Assembly: GCA_021772935.1 (NCBI GenBank)
Contig: JAJFLA010000032.1
Coordinates: 62,001-126,000 of the forward strand
Direction of reading: 5' to 3'
DNA: 64,000 bases
Source of the DNA: Gammaproteobacteria bacterium
GTDB taxonomy: Bacteria; Pseudomonadota; Gammaproteobacteria; Xanthomonadales; SZUA-36
Below the pieces are notes generated by a model. It searched no databases. It worked only from the letters and a program-made list of their open reading frames with translations, and had not been told where the DNA came from. Positions 17,270-27,020 of this stretch are shown one piece after another; within the stretch, counting starts at the first letter, position 1; each line of letters begins with the position of its first letter. The translations under genes were made by a program, and so were the position numbers.

Positions 17270-18160
17270 TTATCGGTCACGGTCCACAGCGTAAGCTGCC
17301 AGCCACTCTAGTGTGTCAATTTCACCTGGCAAATGTTTTAGTTCAGCCAGTGCCTGGTCCCTGAGCTCATGCGCTCTTTGAATAGATTTTTCCACACCAA
17401 TGATGGCAGGAAAAGCGGGTTTTGACCTGGCAGCATCAGCTTGACTCGGTTTTCCGGTTATCGCACTGGTGCCTGTCACATCAAGCAGATCATCAAAAAC
17501 CTGGAAGGCCAGCCCCGTTAGTTTACCAAAACGGGAAAGAGCATCGGTTTGTCTGCCGTTCGCCACTGCCAGCAATGCTGGCGCCACGGTACTTATCTGA
17601 ATTAATGCACCGGTCTTGAAGGCGTGAATTTCTTCGAGTTCCAGTTGGGAAATTTGTCTGCCAAGGCTGGCAAGATCCAGCACTTGACCACCTGCCATAC
17701 CACTGGCACCACAGGCCTGGGCGAGGCTCAAAATAATTGCAATTTGTTGCTGATGGTTGCCACCAAGGGTTGCATCGGCTGCCAGAATTTCGAATGCCAG
17801 TGCTTGTAATGCGTCACCGGCCAATATAGCGGTCGCCTCATCAAACTGACGATGACAGCTAGGCTGCCCACGTCTGAGGTCATCGTCGTCCATACTTGGT
17901 AAATCATCGTGTATCAGCGAATAGGTATGGATGAGTTCAATTGCAACAGCGATGCCGTCAAGTTTGTCTTCATCTAAATTCAATGCACGGCCTGACGCAT
18001 ACACGAATAATGGCCGGATACGCTTGCCACCAGCAGTGGCGGAATACTGCATCGCCTGAAGAAGCAGTCGCGGTGTTTGCGAGGCCTCTGGCAGATAACC
18101 GGGAAGGATGTTTTCAAACCGTGTCTGCCATGCCTTGATGATGGCAGAAGTTTCAGGCAT
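17270..18160 (-). CDS. ispA: Farnesyl diphosphate synthase (short-chain prenyltransferase)
   Basis: Condenses dimethylallyl/geranyl diphosphate with isopentenyl diphosphate to farnesyl diphosphate, using magnesium. It has 296 residues. The first aspartate-rich motif is HDDLPSMDDDDLRRG and the second is FQVFDDLLDVTG. GGKRIRPLFVYASG and the GMAGGQVLDLAS region complete the family pattern. It overlaps xseB by 8 bp and precedes dxs, the conserved gammaproteobacterial operon. Confidence 0.96.
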   Translation of the reverse strand: MPETSAIIKAWQTRFENILPGYLPEASQTPRLLLQAMQYSATAGGKRIRPLFVYASGRALNLDEDKLDGIAVAIELIHTYSLIHDDLPSMDDDDLRRGQPSCHRQFDEATAILAGDALQALAFEILAADATLGGNHQQQIAIILSLAQACGASGMAGGQVLDLASLGRQISQLELEEIHAFKTGALIQISTVAPALLAVANGRQTDALSRFGKLTGLAFQVFDDLLDVTGTSAITGKPSQADAARSKPAFPAIIGVEKSIQRAHELRDQALAELKHLPGEIDTLEWLAAYAVDRDR

Positions 18161-18392
18161 CCGATTTAAATGGCTTCAGTGATTCTTCGTCTTCAACATT
18201 GATCAGTTCTTCGACGGTTTGCTGCGCATTATCCAGTGTTTCCTGACATTGGCGGGTCAATTCCATGCCGTGTTTGAAGCCAGACAGAGATGCGTCCAGC
18301 GATAAATTACCTTCTTCGAGGCCCACGACCAGTTTTTCGAGTTCGGCCAACGTCTTTTCAAAGTCGGGACCAGCCTCAGTTTTTTTGCTCAT
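18153..18392 (-). CDS. xseB: Exodeoxyribonuclease VII small subunit
   Basis: Small subunit of the XseA/XseB nuclease that degrades single-stranded DNA from either end. It has 79 residues. The typical helical pattern is FEKTLAELEKLVVGLEEGNLSLDASLSGFKHGMELTRQCQETLDNAQQ, with the LEEGNLSL signature. xseA is not in the window. It is translationally coupled to ispA. Confidence 0.95.
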   Translation of the reverse strand: MSKKTEAGPDFEKTLAELEKLVVGLEEGNLSLDASLSGFKHGMELTRQCQETLDNAQQTVEELINVEDEESLKPFKSDA

Positions 18393-18448
18393 AATCTGTG
18401 TTCCGGGTTCAGCGGAGCGACACTAACGTACCGCACCGGCAGGGTCAA

Positions 18449-19831
18449 CTAATGTTGTTGCGTGTGGATGTACTGTAATAATGGGTGCTGCGGGCGCCAA
18501 CTCAACTTGATGTTGTTTTCAGACATCCAGAATGCAAACTGCTCGTCAAAACACCAATCTCCCATGGCAACCAACTCATCCTCCAGTTTGCAAAGTGGGA
18601 TGCTGTCTCTAAGCCAGGGCGGAATGCCAGCCGTCTGGAAAAGGTTTTTTAGACTTTTATGATGGCTACCCTGGCTAATTACTGTTTCTACCATGCTGTT
18701 GCGATTGCCGACAAAAAATCCGGTCTCAGGTCGAGGCCAATCACACGAGCTGACCCCGTGCTTGCCGCTTGTCTTCAATACGAGTTGGCCAGCGTCGCGA
18801 CCCAAATCAATTTTGCTGTGCCCCACTGGCCATTTAACAGTAGGGCAAGGTGAAATCCCGATGTCCGTATGTAGCCATAAATGTTGTTTATACAGGCGCA
18901 AATTCCACCCATTCCAATGTACATTTATTTTGTGTCTGCTATCTGATTGTTGAACTTGCTTATAAAAGGACTCCAGTCTGTAGGCAGGGATGGAAGACGC
19001 GCCTGACTGTTGCATCCAGCGACGGATTACTAGCTTGAACAATTCCGGATCATCAAAAAGTCGCGGAGTTATTTGTAATGCAAAAACGTGAACAAGATTT
19101 TGTCCAAGATAATCATCTGCAAGTCTTTCCAATAACTGCCGTGCGTCAGTCATAGCCCGGCGTGTTAACAAAAGTCTTTTGCTTACTTCAGGCCAGCGGG
19201 TTTCCAGTAAGGGAATGAGTTCGTGCCGTACAAAGTTACGGTCATGTTTCAGGTGTCGGTTGGAAGGGTCTTCTGCCCATTCGACATGGTTCTCTTGTAA
19301 GTAGCTAATTAAGGCACTGTTTTGAAACCCCAGCAATGGTCTTTGCAAAACACCCTCACCGAGAGGTCTGCTTTCCGGCATGGCCGACAAACCGTCAACA
19401 CCGCTGCCTCGCATTAAATTCAACAATAGTGTTTCAGCCTGGTCATCCGCGTGGTGGGCAGTTAACAGGCAGGTCCCGGGTTTGAGCAGTTTCGACATGG
19501 CTTTGTAACGCAAATGGCGGGCTTCTGCCTCCAGACCTTTGCCTGAGCATTTACTGGGTTCAATTTTGAGACAAGTCAATTCAATTTTATTTTGATGACA
19601 AAAGCTCTCACAATGTAGCTGCCACTGGTCGGCGTCTTCATGCAGACCATGGTTAATGTGTACAGCTGTAATGGAAGCATTTACCTGGCTTTGAATTACA
19701 CTGAGTGCATGCAGCAATGCAGTGGAATCGGCTCCGCCACTGAAACCCACAAGATACGACTTTACCGCAGGAAAAGACCGGAGAATGTGCAACAGACGTT
19801 CTGCAGTAAAAGCTAAGGCACGATTACTCAT
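18449..19831 (-). CDS. tilS: tRNA(Ile)-lysidine synthase
   Basis: Attaches lysine to C34 of the CAU-anticodon tRNA-Ile with ATP, converting it to read AUA. It has 460 residues. The PP-loop signature SGGADSTALLHAL is at about residues 30-42, with HINHGL and LTAHHADDQAETLLLNLMRGSGVDGLSAM after it. The C-terminal substrate-binding domains follow, ending in GIPPWLRDSIPLCKLEDELVAM. It begins 15 bp after accA, so the two are likely co-transcribed. Confidence 0.95.
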   Translation of the reverse strand: MSNRALAFTAERLLHILRSFPAVKSYLVGFSGGADSTALLHALSVIQSQVNASITAVHINHGLHEDADQWQLHCESFCHQNKIELTCLKIEPSKCSGKGLEAEARHLRYKAMSKLLKPGTCLLTAHHADDQAETLLLNLMRGSGVDGLSAMPESRPLGEGVLQRPLLGFQNSALISYLQENHVEWAEDPSNRHLKHDRNFVRHELIPLLETRWPEVSKRLLLTRRAMTDARQLLERLADDYLGQNLVHVFALQITPRLFDDPELFKLVIRRWMQQSGASSIPAYRLESFYKQVQQSDSRHKINVHWNGWNLRLYKQHLWLHTDIGISPCPTVKWPVGHSKIDLGRDAGQLVLKTSGKHGVSSCDWPRPETGFFVGNRNSMVETVISQGSHHKSLKNLFQTAGIPPWLRDSIPLCKLEDELVAMGDWCFDEQFAFWMSENNIKLSWRPQHPLLQYIHTQQH

Positions 19832-19846
19832 TAGCCAGGCACAGGT

Positions 19847-20803
19847 TTAGTCTTTGAATTCGCCGTAAGAGAGCAAACGCTGGTAACGTTCTTCCAGTAG
19901 ATCCTCTGTTGTCAGCTTGTCGAGTTCCTCAAGTTGGGTGGCCAGACAGTCGCCAACCCGTGTTGCGACTTTCTCTGGATCTTTGTGGGCACCACCTAAT
20001 GGTTCAGGGATCACTTCGTCAACCAAGCCCAATTGTAAAAGCCTGTCAGAGGTGATGCCGAGGGCAGAAGCGGCATCTTTCGCCAAGGCTGCATCTTTCC
20101 ATAGAATGGATGCGCAGCCTTCTGGCGAGATTACAGAATAAGTACTGTATTGCAAAATATTGACGCGATCACCCAGACCGATGGCAAGGGCCCCGCCTGA
20201 ACCCCCTTCACCGATCACTGTACAAATGACAGGCACCGGCAATCCTGACATGTATTTGAGGTTGGTGGCGATAGCTTCGGATTGGCCACGTTCTTCTGCA
20301 CCAACGCCTGGGTAGGCGCCCGGCGTGTCAATGAAGGTAAACACCGGTAGTCGAAAACGTTCTGCCATTTTCATTAAACGTAGCGTTTTGCGATAGCCTT
20401 CGGGTCGAGGCATACCAAAGTTCCTGAATACTTTGGCTTTGGTATCGCGTCCTTTTTGTTGTCCAATTACCATCACAGCGCGACCGCGGAACCGGGCCAG
20501 GCCCCCGACGATGGCGTGATCATCAGCAAAAGCACGGTCGCCGTGAAGTTCGTGAAACTCATCAAACAAGTAGTCCACATAGTCCAGTGTATAGGGTCTA
20601 AGTGGGTGGCGGCTGAGTTGCGATATTTGCCATGGCGTCAGGTCTTTGAAAATACTGGTTAGTTTTTGCCGCATTTTAGTTTGCAAGCGCTGAATTTCTT
20701 CGTCCAGGTTTAGCGCATTGTCAGAACCTACATTACGCAGTTCGTCAATTTTTGCCTGTAGCTCCGCAATGGGCTGTTCGAAATCCAGGTAGTTTGAGTT
20801 CAT
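19847..20803 (-). CDS. accA: Acetyl-CoA carboxylase carboxyltransferase, alpha subunit
   Basis: Carboxyltransferase half of the enzyme that makes malonyl-CoA for fatty-acid synthesis; it works with AccD. It has 318 residues, the usual length. The opening [18 protein letters not shown], the [22 protein letters not shown] segment, the [22 protein letters not shown] motif and the oxyanion-type [12 protein letters not shown] are all present. It is followed directly by tilS. Confidence 0.97.
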   Translation of the reverse strand: MNSNYLDFEQPIAELQAKIDELRNVGSDNALNLDEEIQRLQTKMRQKLTSIFKDLTPWQISQLSRHPLRPYTLDYVDYLFDEFHELHGDRAFADDHAIVGGLARFRGRAVMVIGQQKGRDTKAKVFRNFGMPRPEGYRKTLRLMKMAERFRLPVFTFIDTPGAYPGVGAEERGQSEAIATNLKYMSGLPVPVICTVIGEGGSGGALAIGLGDRVNILQYSTYSVISPEGCASILWKDAALAKDAASALGITSDRLLQLGLVDEVIPEPLGGAHKDPEKVATRVGDCLATQLEELDKLTTEDLLEERYQRLLSYGEFKD

Positions 20804-20857
20804 GACAATCTGATTCCAGGAAAGAATGCGAATTATAAACGCAACTGAAGGTTTAGT

Positions 20858-21739
20858 TTAGGGTCCGTTTGGCATAATCGTTTTTCGGCGGGGTATCAAG
20901 TCGCTGTTCCAATGTGCTAATGCCCAGTCCCACAAAACCTCCAGCGAATAGCCAGTTGGAGGGTTTTGGCCCAGAAAATATAGAACTTGCTCAATAGCAC
21001 GGGCCGGGTCTTGGTGCTTAATCGGGTCTGTTCGGGTCCGTTTGCTCAGTTTTTTGCCATCAATGGATATGGCGACCGGCAGATGCATATAAACCGGGGA
21101 AGTGATCCCCAGCGCTTTTTGCAAACAAATTTGCTGACTGGTGGATTTAAGCAGGTCAGCGCCTCGCACTATTTGGGTGATGCCCTGGAAGTCATCATCT
21201 ACAACCACGGCCAGCTGATAGGCAAACAGTCCATCTGCACGGCGAATGATGAAATCACCACTGGTGCTTGCAGCTGGGTCTGAAACAAGGCCCTGTAGGT
21301 TATCAGTAAAAGCGCAGATATCGCTGTTAACACAGAATCGGATAGAACGCGCGTGTTTGCCGTCAGGTATACCGTTTTTACACGTGCCCGGATATATACC
21401 CGATGCTGGCATATCTTTGCGTGAACATGCGCAAGGATATGCTAGTCCTTTTCCCAGTAAACGGTTTAACGCATGCTGATAGGCATCAAGCCTGCTACTT
21501 TGATACAAAATAGGGCCATCCGGTACCATGCCGAATCTGTGCAGGTCATTGATGATGCGCGTAGCGCTACCGGCAACCTCTCTGGGTGGATCGATGTCTT
21601 CGATCCTGAGTAGCCAATGACCGCCCGCACATTTGGCTTCAAGAAAGCTGCCTACCGCCGATACCAGGGATCCAAAGTGCAAGTCGCCGGTAGGTGAAGG
21701 AGCGAATCGACCAATAACAGGAGCCCAATTCTTGATCAT
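20858..21739 (-). CDS. gluQ: Glutamyl-Q tRNA(Asp) synthetase
   Basis: Truncated paralogue of glutamyl-tRNA synthetase that adds glutamate to queuosine 34 of tRNA-Asp. It has 293 residues and lacks the anticodon-binding domain. It has the HIGH-like motif RFAPSPTGDLHFGSL, a cysteine zinc site (YPCACSRKD and YPGTCKNG) and the KMSKS-like KLSKRT. It stands between accA and the FimX-like gene with short gaps. Confidence 0.95.
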   Translation of the reverse strand: MIKNWAPVIGRFAPSPTGDLHFGSLVSAVGSFLEAKCAGGHWLLRIEDIDPPREVAGSATRIINDLHRFGMVPDGPILYQSSRLDAYQHALNRLLGKGLAYPCACSRKDMPASGIYPGTCKNGIPDGKHARSIRFCVNSDICAFTDNLQGLVSDPAASTSGDFIIRRADGLFAYQLAVVVDDDFQGITQIVRGADLLKSTSQQICLQKALGITSPVYMHLPVAISIDGKKLSKRTRTDPIKHQDPARAIEQVLYFLGQNPPTGYSLEVLWDWALAHWNSDLIPRRKTIMPNGP

Positions 21740-21758
21740 TCTGCACTACGCTCGGTGG

Positions 21759-23789
21759 TCATTGCTCAATAACTTGGGGTGCCTCATTGAGGAAATCACC
21801 TGTAACCAGTTTGACACCGCATTGCCAGAGCACGGCCAGATCGGAAGCATCCTGGACCTCATCTGCAATAAGGGTAATGTCATAAGGTTCAACGGCCCTG
21901 ACGACGGCCCGGATGGCTTCCTGGTTCGTCATGTTGGTCGATAAACCCTGTCCCAGAGCGGGGCGAAGCTTGATCATGTTTACGGGTAAATGTTCAAGTA
22001 ATTGGATGCTTCGATGGTCGTTGTCAAATTCCGACAGCACAAAACCACAGCCTAGATTCTGCAGTTCGTCGATAATGCGACGGGTTGCTTTAAGGTTAGA
22101 TTCCGCAGTCATTGCAGAGATCTGAAGAATCAATTGTGAACCCTCAACAGCGGATTCTTTCAGCGAGCGTTGAAACCAGTTGGGGAAGCTAAAATCAAGT
22201 ATCGAGTTGCTGCTCAGGGCTATGATGTGCCTGTCACCGGTGCCGGCAATAGCGACCATCAGTTGAGGAATAACATGGCGGTCAATGGTGCTACCAAGAT
22301 CGTTGCGTTCTGCAGCCAGCATAAATTCGCTGGCGCGAGTATCCCTATCTTCTTCGCGCATAAAAGTGCGATTCTCGAAAAGACCTTCGTTTTCACCCTC
22401 CAAATCGACGATCGATTGCTGAACACTATAAAAGTCACGATTGTTCAGTGCATAACGAATACGCTCCACCCAATCCCGGTCAGCTTCGCCGGAATTGACC
22501 GTGGTCAGCGCGGGTTTGAACCTGACCAGCTTATTGCCTGCTTTTGATGCTTGCTTAAAGGCAGCTCTGGCATGAGCAATGACCTCCTTGGCATCACGGG
22601 TCAAGGAGCCTAGGGTTGCCATGCCTATGCTACATGAAGCGGTCATGGATTTATCGCCGTGGTCTATAATGTGATCCGTATAACTTTCCAATATACGATC
22701 GCCCGTCTGTTGTAGAGCTGATTTTTCATTGCGCCGGATGAGTATGGCAAAACCGTGATCACTATAGCGTGCAGGAGTATCTGTTTCCGCTATACAGTCA
22801 TTGATAATATTGGCCAGATCTGTGATGTAGGCATCAATGCTCTCCACCCCGAGATCTTGTTGCAAGTCCCCGATGCCGTCGGTTTCGATATACAAAACGG
22901 CACTTCTATAGTCATCGTAACTTTCAGTTTCGATCAACTCAGATAGCCTGGTGATGAATGTTTGCCGGTTAATCATCTGTGTCAATTGATCGGTTTTGCG
23001 TAAATGTTCCAGTTCTTCATGAAGAACCAGGTTGGCATCCTGTTTACGCACCATCATCTGGATACATTGTTCACCATTGAACCTGGCAGGTGAAAATGTC
23101 AACTCTGCCTTTAAGTTCCTGTTCCCATGAGTGCTGATTGTGACGGTCAGCGTATCTTCCGGGAAATTGGCCTGGTTCATGTCACGCAGTAGCTTTTTCA
23201 AGTCAGTCCCATCGTTAGCAGTCATCAAGTCCAACAGAGAGAGGCCTTTTATATCATCCAGGGTTTTTAGCTGTAATAACTCGAGATAGGCCCGGTTGGC
23301 ATAGATATGCAGACCTTCATGAATGTAAGCAATGGAGTCTCTGGCGCTATCGAGCAGGAGGTCATAACGATGTTGCAACTCTCCCAGTTTCAGCGATAAG
23401 ATTTGGTATTCGCCAGCAGTTTTACCGCCAGAAAGGTGTTGTTTCACAACCTGCATTAATTGGCTGTTTTCTTTGGCGTTGATGACCAGCAAAGGATGTG
23501 TTCTTATCGCGGCCTCAATGTTTGGCGTGTTTCCTGGCATAAACTGTAGTGCTACTGGTGTTGAATATTGCTCCGCTATTTGCACAATCTGATTGATTTT
23601 TACAGCACCTGGTAGCTGTGTGCCAATGAGTATCATAAAGGGTGACTTGTCTATTAATGCAGCTTCTAATTCGTTGAGATTTGAAGCGTTTACGACCCTT
23701 ACGGCTATTCCTGCATTGCGCAAAAAGCTGTTGATGACCTGAGCATGGTCTGGAGAGTGGTCAAAGACCAGCAAGTAGGCGCTATCCAT
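21759..23789 (-). CDS. FimX-like multidomain signalling protein with degenerate GGDEF and EAL domains
   Basis: 676 residues: receiver-like domain (about 1-120), PAS (about 135-250), GGDEF (about 255-420) and EAL (about 430-676). The GGDEF signature is replaced by YSDHGF, so cyclase activity is not expected. In the EAL domain the region after VQQSIVDLEG reads FENRTF where active enzymes have an EAL/EVL-type glutamate motif, and other catalytic acids are missing, so it is probably not a phosphodiesterase. FimX of Pseudomonas has the same domain order, binds c-di-GMP and promotes type IV pilus assembly at the pole. Similar sensor use here is inferred from architecture. Confidence 0.8.
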   Translation of the reverse strand: MDSAYLLVFDHSPDHAQVINSFLRNAGIAVRVVNASNLNELEAALIDKSPFMILIGTQLPGAVKINQIVQIAEQYSTPVALQFMPGNTPNIEAAIRTHPLLVINAKENSQLMQVVKQHLSGGKTAGEYQILSLKLGELQHRYDLLLDSARDSIAYIHEGLHIYANRAYLELLQLKTLDDIKGLSLLDLMTANDGTDLKKLLRDMNQANFPEDTLTVTISTHGNRNLKAELTFSPARFNGEQCIQMMVRKQDANLVLHEELEHLRKTDQLTQMINRQTFITRLSELIETESYDDYRSAVLYIETDGIGDLQQDLGVESIDAYITDLANIINDCIAETDTPARYSDHGFAILIRRNEKSALQQTGDRILESYTDHIIDHGDKSMTASCSIGMATLGSLTRDAKEVIAHARAAFKQASKAGNKLVRFKPALTTVNSGEADRDWVERIRYALNNRDFYSVQQSIVDLEGENEGLFENRTFMREEDRDTRASEFMLAAERNDLGSTIDRHVIPQLMVAIAGTGDRHIIALSSNSILDFSFPNWFQRSLKESAVEGSQLILQISAMTAESNLKATRRIIDELQNLGCGFVLSEFDNDHRSIQLLEHLPVNMIKLRPALGQGLSTNMTNQEAIRAVVRAVEPYDITLIADEVQDASDLAVLWQCGVKLVTGDFLNEAPQVIEQ

Positions 23790-23939
23790 AGCAAAAATCC
23801 TTCGATCCTCGATCCTTGAGGGTTTTAAAAGTCATTAGCAGCCATGATGATATCAAAAAACACGGTGTTCCATGCAAATTCAACTAAGAATCAGCATCCT
23901 TTGGATTTCCAGATCATACCTTTATGACCGTATTTAGTC

Positions 23940-24104
23940 TAAGGAACCTCTGATTTATTCTGAACGAAGTAGATTGTGATTCAAAATGTTCAGGTTCACC
24001 AACAGTAGGCGCTTGAAGCGACGCAGAAACTGGATATTTTGGACGCACCAAGAGAAGGCGCCCTTAGGCGAGATACAATTTCATGAATATATCAGAGGTT
24101 CCCT
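23940..24104. repeat. MITE-like intergenic element, copy B, carrying two short hairpin units
   Basis: Inverted copy relative to copy A (4606-4770). The left end is AAGGAACCTCTGATTTATTC and the right end ATCAGAGGTTCCCT. Shared interior blocks are GTTCAGGTTCA and CGCAGAAACTGGATATTTTGG. At the point where A has its AGCTAGCT palindrome, B has CCAACAGTAGGCGCTTGAAGCGA. After GGACGCA, B has an extra CCAAGAGAAGGCGCCCTTAGG unit. Both are related to the hairpin unit at 3910. It lies in the 598-bp space between the FimX-like gene and efp. Confidence 0.8.
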
Positions 24105-24266
24105 AGCATGACCTATGTTTGACACGATGATGTAGAAACAACCCAGGGTTAAGAAATCTTCGATAATCTGCCAATTGTTTATAGGCTCAGTTTGAAGCAA
24201 GAATCCGGTCAAATTCTATCGTGGATACCGTGTTCGCGTTATCATTAGGCAGATTTTCAAATATTT

Positions 24267-24320
24267 TTAAAGAATCTCTGGTCTGTTCGTTTTGCATAGA
24301 ATAAATCAGTGCTTCCTTAA
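24267..24320. repeat. 54-bp mini copy C of the same element family, in the efp leader
   Basis: Two degenerate ends face each other with almost no interior: TTAAAGAATCTCTGGTCTGTTC and, inverted, TTAAGGAAGCACTGATTTATTC. It would fold as a hairpin 68 bp before the efp start. Apart from copies B and C, I see nothing recognisable in 23790-24387. Confidence 0.6.
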
Positions 24321-24387
24321 TTTAACAAAATGAACCTATGCGGGTTTTGTCCGTAGTGGTTTTCGTGAAATTATTTCGGAGAAAGCA

Positions 24388-24957
24388 ATGGCGTTCTACA
24401 GCACCAATGAATTCAAAAGTGGTCTGAAAATAATGATCAACGGTGACCCTCACAACATCGTAGAAAATGAATTTGTAAAGCCCGGTAAGGGCCAGGCATT
24501 TAGCCGGGTTAGGGTACGCAACCTCAAGACTGGACGGGTGGTTGAGAAAACATTCAAATCAGGTGAGACGGTCGAAGCCGCTGATGTATTTGAAACCGAT
24601 GTGCAGTATCTGTACAACGATGGTGAATTTTGGCACTTCATGCACCAGGAGTCCTACGAGCAATATGCTATAGACAAGGAGGCGATTGGTGATGCCGTAT
24701 GGTGGATGCAAGAGGAGAGTATTTGCAACTTGACGCTGTTTAATAACGCACCCTTAAGTGTGTTGCCTCCAAATTTTGTTGAAATGCAGATCGTTGAAAC
24801 CGACCCTGGCGTGCGAGGTGATACCTCGGGTGGCGGTGGTAAGCCCGCTAAACTTGACTCCGGTGCGGTGGTGCGAGTGCCTTTGTTCATTCAAGAAGGT
24901 GAGGTGATAAAGATCGATACTCGAACCGGAGAGTATGTGTCTCGCGTGAAAAGCTAA
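24388..24957 (+). CDS. efp: Elongation factor P
   Basis: Binds the ribosome between P and E sites and relieves stalling at polyproline stretches. It has 189 residues and three beta-barrel domains. The loop KPGKGQAF places lysine at position 34, the residue that EpmA beta-lysylates in enterobacteria, so that modification route is likely rather than rhamnosylation. The C-terminal [18 protein letters not shown] is typical. GGAG lies 7 nt before the ATG. A hairpin repeat lies in the leader. Confidence 0.97.
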   Translation: MAFYSTNEFKSGLKIMINGDPHNIVENEFVKPGKGQAFSRVRVRNLKTGRVVEKTFKSGETVEAADVFETDVQYLYNDGEFWHFMHQESYEQYAIDKEAIGDAVWWMQEESICNLTLFNNAPLSVLPPNFVEMQIVETDPGVRGDTSGGGGKPAKLDSGAVVRVPLFIQEGEVIKIDTRTGEYVSRVKS

Positions 24958-24960
24958 GCG

Positions 24961-26301
24961 ATGCGACAGACTACATTACTACTACCGCGCTTTCTGGTGC
25001 CGGTACGGCCTCGTCAACAGGTGTTGGAGCAGATGGCGGTAGTCATCGAGGGAGAGCTTATAACCGCTGTATTACCACGAGCCGAGGCGATCCTTGCATA
25101 CGAAGGCGCTTCGCGAGTCGAATTGCCTGAACATGTCCTGGTACCAGGGTTTATCAATATGCATACCCATTCAGCCATGTCTTTGCTGAGGGGGTATGCG
25201 GATGATCTTAACCTGCAGGTGTGGCTTAACGACCACATCTGGCCTGTTGAAAAAGCCTTTCTTGGTCCAGGGTTTGTGCATGATGGAGCCAAACTGGCTA
25301 TTGCGGAAATGCTGCGTGGCGGTACAACATTTTTCAATGACCTCTATTTTTTCCCTGAAGTGACAGCGGCAGCAGCAGTTGAAGCAGGTATGCGTGCCTG
25401 TATCGGCTTACCTGTGATTGACGTGCCAACTGTTTGGGCAGCCAATGAACAAGAATGTATCGATAAAGGTCTGGATGTCAGTGCCAGTTGGCAAGGTGAG
25501 CCACTTATCTCTACTTCATTTGCTCCCCATGCACCGTACTCAGTGGGTGATGCTGCCTTGAAACGAATTGTAGAATTGTCAGCGGTACATGATCTACGTG
25601 TTCATATGCATGTGCTGGAGTCAAACTGGGAGATTGGTGAGTCTTTGCGACAGTTTGGTAAGTCGACGCTGGAAAGGTTAGGTGACCTGGGTTTGTTGAA
25701 CGAGCGTCTGCTCGCCGTCCATATGACACAGCTAAATGGGACCGATTTGCGAGCACTTTCCAATGCAGCAGTGAATGTTATCCATTGTCCAGAGTCCAAT
25801 CTCAAACTTGGTAACGGTATTTGTCCAGTAGCACGCCTGCAAGAGCACGGTATTAATATGGCTTTGGGTACCGATGGTGCGGCGAGCAACAACGACCTTG
25901 ATTTACTTGCAGAATCCAGAACGGCCGCTTTGTTAGCCAAGGGGTATTCAGCTGATCCATGTGTGTTGAATGCTTTCCAGGCTTTGGAAATGTTGACTAT
26001 TAACGCTGCAAAAGCACTCGGAAAGTCACATCAGCTGGGAAGTGTCGAAGTTGGGAAACTGGCTGACTTGTGTGCTGTTCGCATGGACTCGCTGCAGACC
26101 ACACCTATGTATGATGTGGTTTCTCATTTAATTTATGCCGCATCCAGTCAGCAGGTGTCTCATGTTTGGGTGGGCGGGAGAATGTTGCTGCAAAACGCCC
26201 AGTTCCTACAGATGGACGTAAACGATACCATTGATCGTGCAACATACTGGGCGGAGCGAATCGCAACTGAAACCGGAGCGGTAGGAGCACAAGTTACATG
26301 A
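24961..26301 (+). CDS. mtaD: 5-methylthioadenosine/S-adenosylhomocysteine deaminase (TRZ/ATZ family)
   Basis: Amidohydrolase that deaminates adenosine-type by-products of SAM use. It has 446 residues. The metal site HTHSAM, the later FAPHAPYSV, HMHVLESNWEIGES and HCPESNLKLGNG, and the catalytic LGTDGAASNN are present. It starts 3 bp after the efp stop and overlaps ubiG by 4 bp. In Pseudomonas the same enzyme precedes ubiG and mupP, which supports the assignment. Exact substrate preference cannot be read from sequence. Confidence 0.88.
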   Translation: MRQTTLLLPRFLVPVRPRQQVLEQMAVVIEGELITAVLPRAEAILAYEGASRVELPEHVLVPGFINMHTHSAMSLLRGYADDLNLQVWLNDHIWPVEKAFLGPGFVHDGAKLAIAEMLRGGTTFFNDLYFFPEVTAAAAVEAGMRACIGLPVIDVPTVWAANEQECIDKGLDVSASWQGEPLISTSFAPHAPYSVGDAALKRIVELSAVHDLRVHMHVLESNWEIGESLRQFGKSTLERLGDLGLLNERLLAVHMTQLNGTDLRALSNAAVNVIHCPESNLKLGNGICPVARLQEHGINMALGTDGAASNNDLDLLAESRTAALLAKGYSADPCVLNAFQALEMLTINAAKALGKSHQLGSVEVGKLADLCAVRMDSLQTTPMYDVVSHLIYAASSQQVSHVWVGGRMLLQNAQFLQMDVNDTIDRATYWAERIATETGAVGAQVT

Positions 26302-27020
26302 ACGACATTAAGGCGAACGTTGATCCTGCAGAACAACAGAAGTTTGATGCCATAGCGGCCTCATGGTGGGACCCAGATGGTGAGTCACGACCATTACACG
26401 ACCTGAATCCGGCACGATTGGCCTATGTCACCGAACGAGTTGCTCTCAAGGGTAAAAATGTTATTGATGTGGGTTGTGGTGGCGGAATTTTGTCAGAATC
26501 CATGGCCCGGCAAGGGGCGCTTGTGACCGGGATCGATGTTGCTGCCAAAGCGTTATCGGTCGCAAAACTGCACTTACATGAATCAGGTTGTAAGGTTGAT
26601 TATCAGCAGACTACGGCAGAATCATGGGCACAACAACACCCGTCCACTGCCGATATTGTGACCTGTATGGAAATGCTCGAGCATGTACCGGATCCGACAT
26701 CGGTGGTTGCAGCGTGCGCAGGTATGCTGCTGACGGGTGGCCACCTGTTTTTGAGCACTCTGAACAGGAATGCTGCATCTTTTGCCGTTGCCATCCTTGG
26801 TGGTGAGCACATAACCCGAATCATTCCAAAGGGAACACATCAATATGATCGTTTTATCAAACCTTCGGAATTGTGCCGGTGGTTGCGGGTGTCTGGTATG
26901 AAAGTTGAAGAAATTACCGGGATTCACTATAACCCTTTGGAGCGAACAGCACGTACGGGTGGCCACGTAAAGGTGAATTATCTCATTCACGCGATTAAAA
27001 CAGACCAATCATGTGATTAA
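26298..27020 (+). CDS. ubiG: Ubiquinone biosynthesis O-methyltransferase UbiG
   Basis: SAM-dependent enzyme performing both O-methylations of ubiquinone synthesis. It has 240 residues. FDAIAASWWDPDGESRPLHDLNPARL is the family start and VIDVGCGGGILSESMA is the SAM-binding motif. Later EMLEHVPDPTSV and HQYDRFIKPSEL fit the family. The ATG overlaps the mtaD stop (ATGA). It overlaps the next gene by 8 bp. Confidence 0.97.
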   Translation: MNDIKANVDPAEQQKFDAIAASWWDPDGESRPLHDLNPARLAYVTERVALKGKNVIDVGCGGGILSESMARQGALVTGIDVAAKALSVAKLHLHESGCKVDYQQTTAESWAQQHPSTADIVTCMEMLEHVPDPTSVVAACAGMLLTGGHLFLSTLNRNAASFAVAILGGEHITRIIPKGTHQYDRFIKPSELCRWLRVSGMKVEEITGIHYNPLERTARTGGHVKVNYLIHAIKTDQSCD

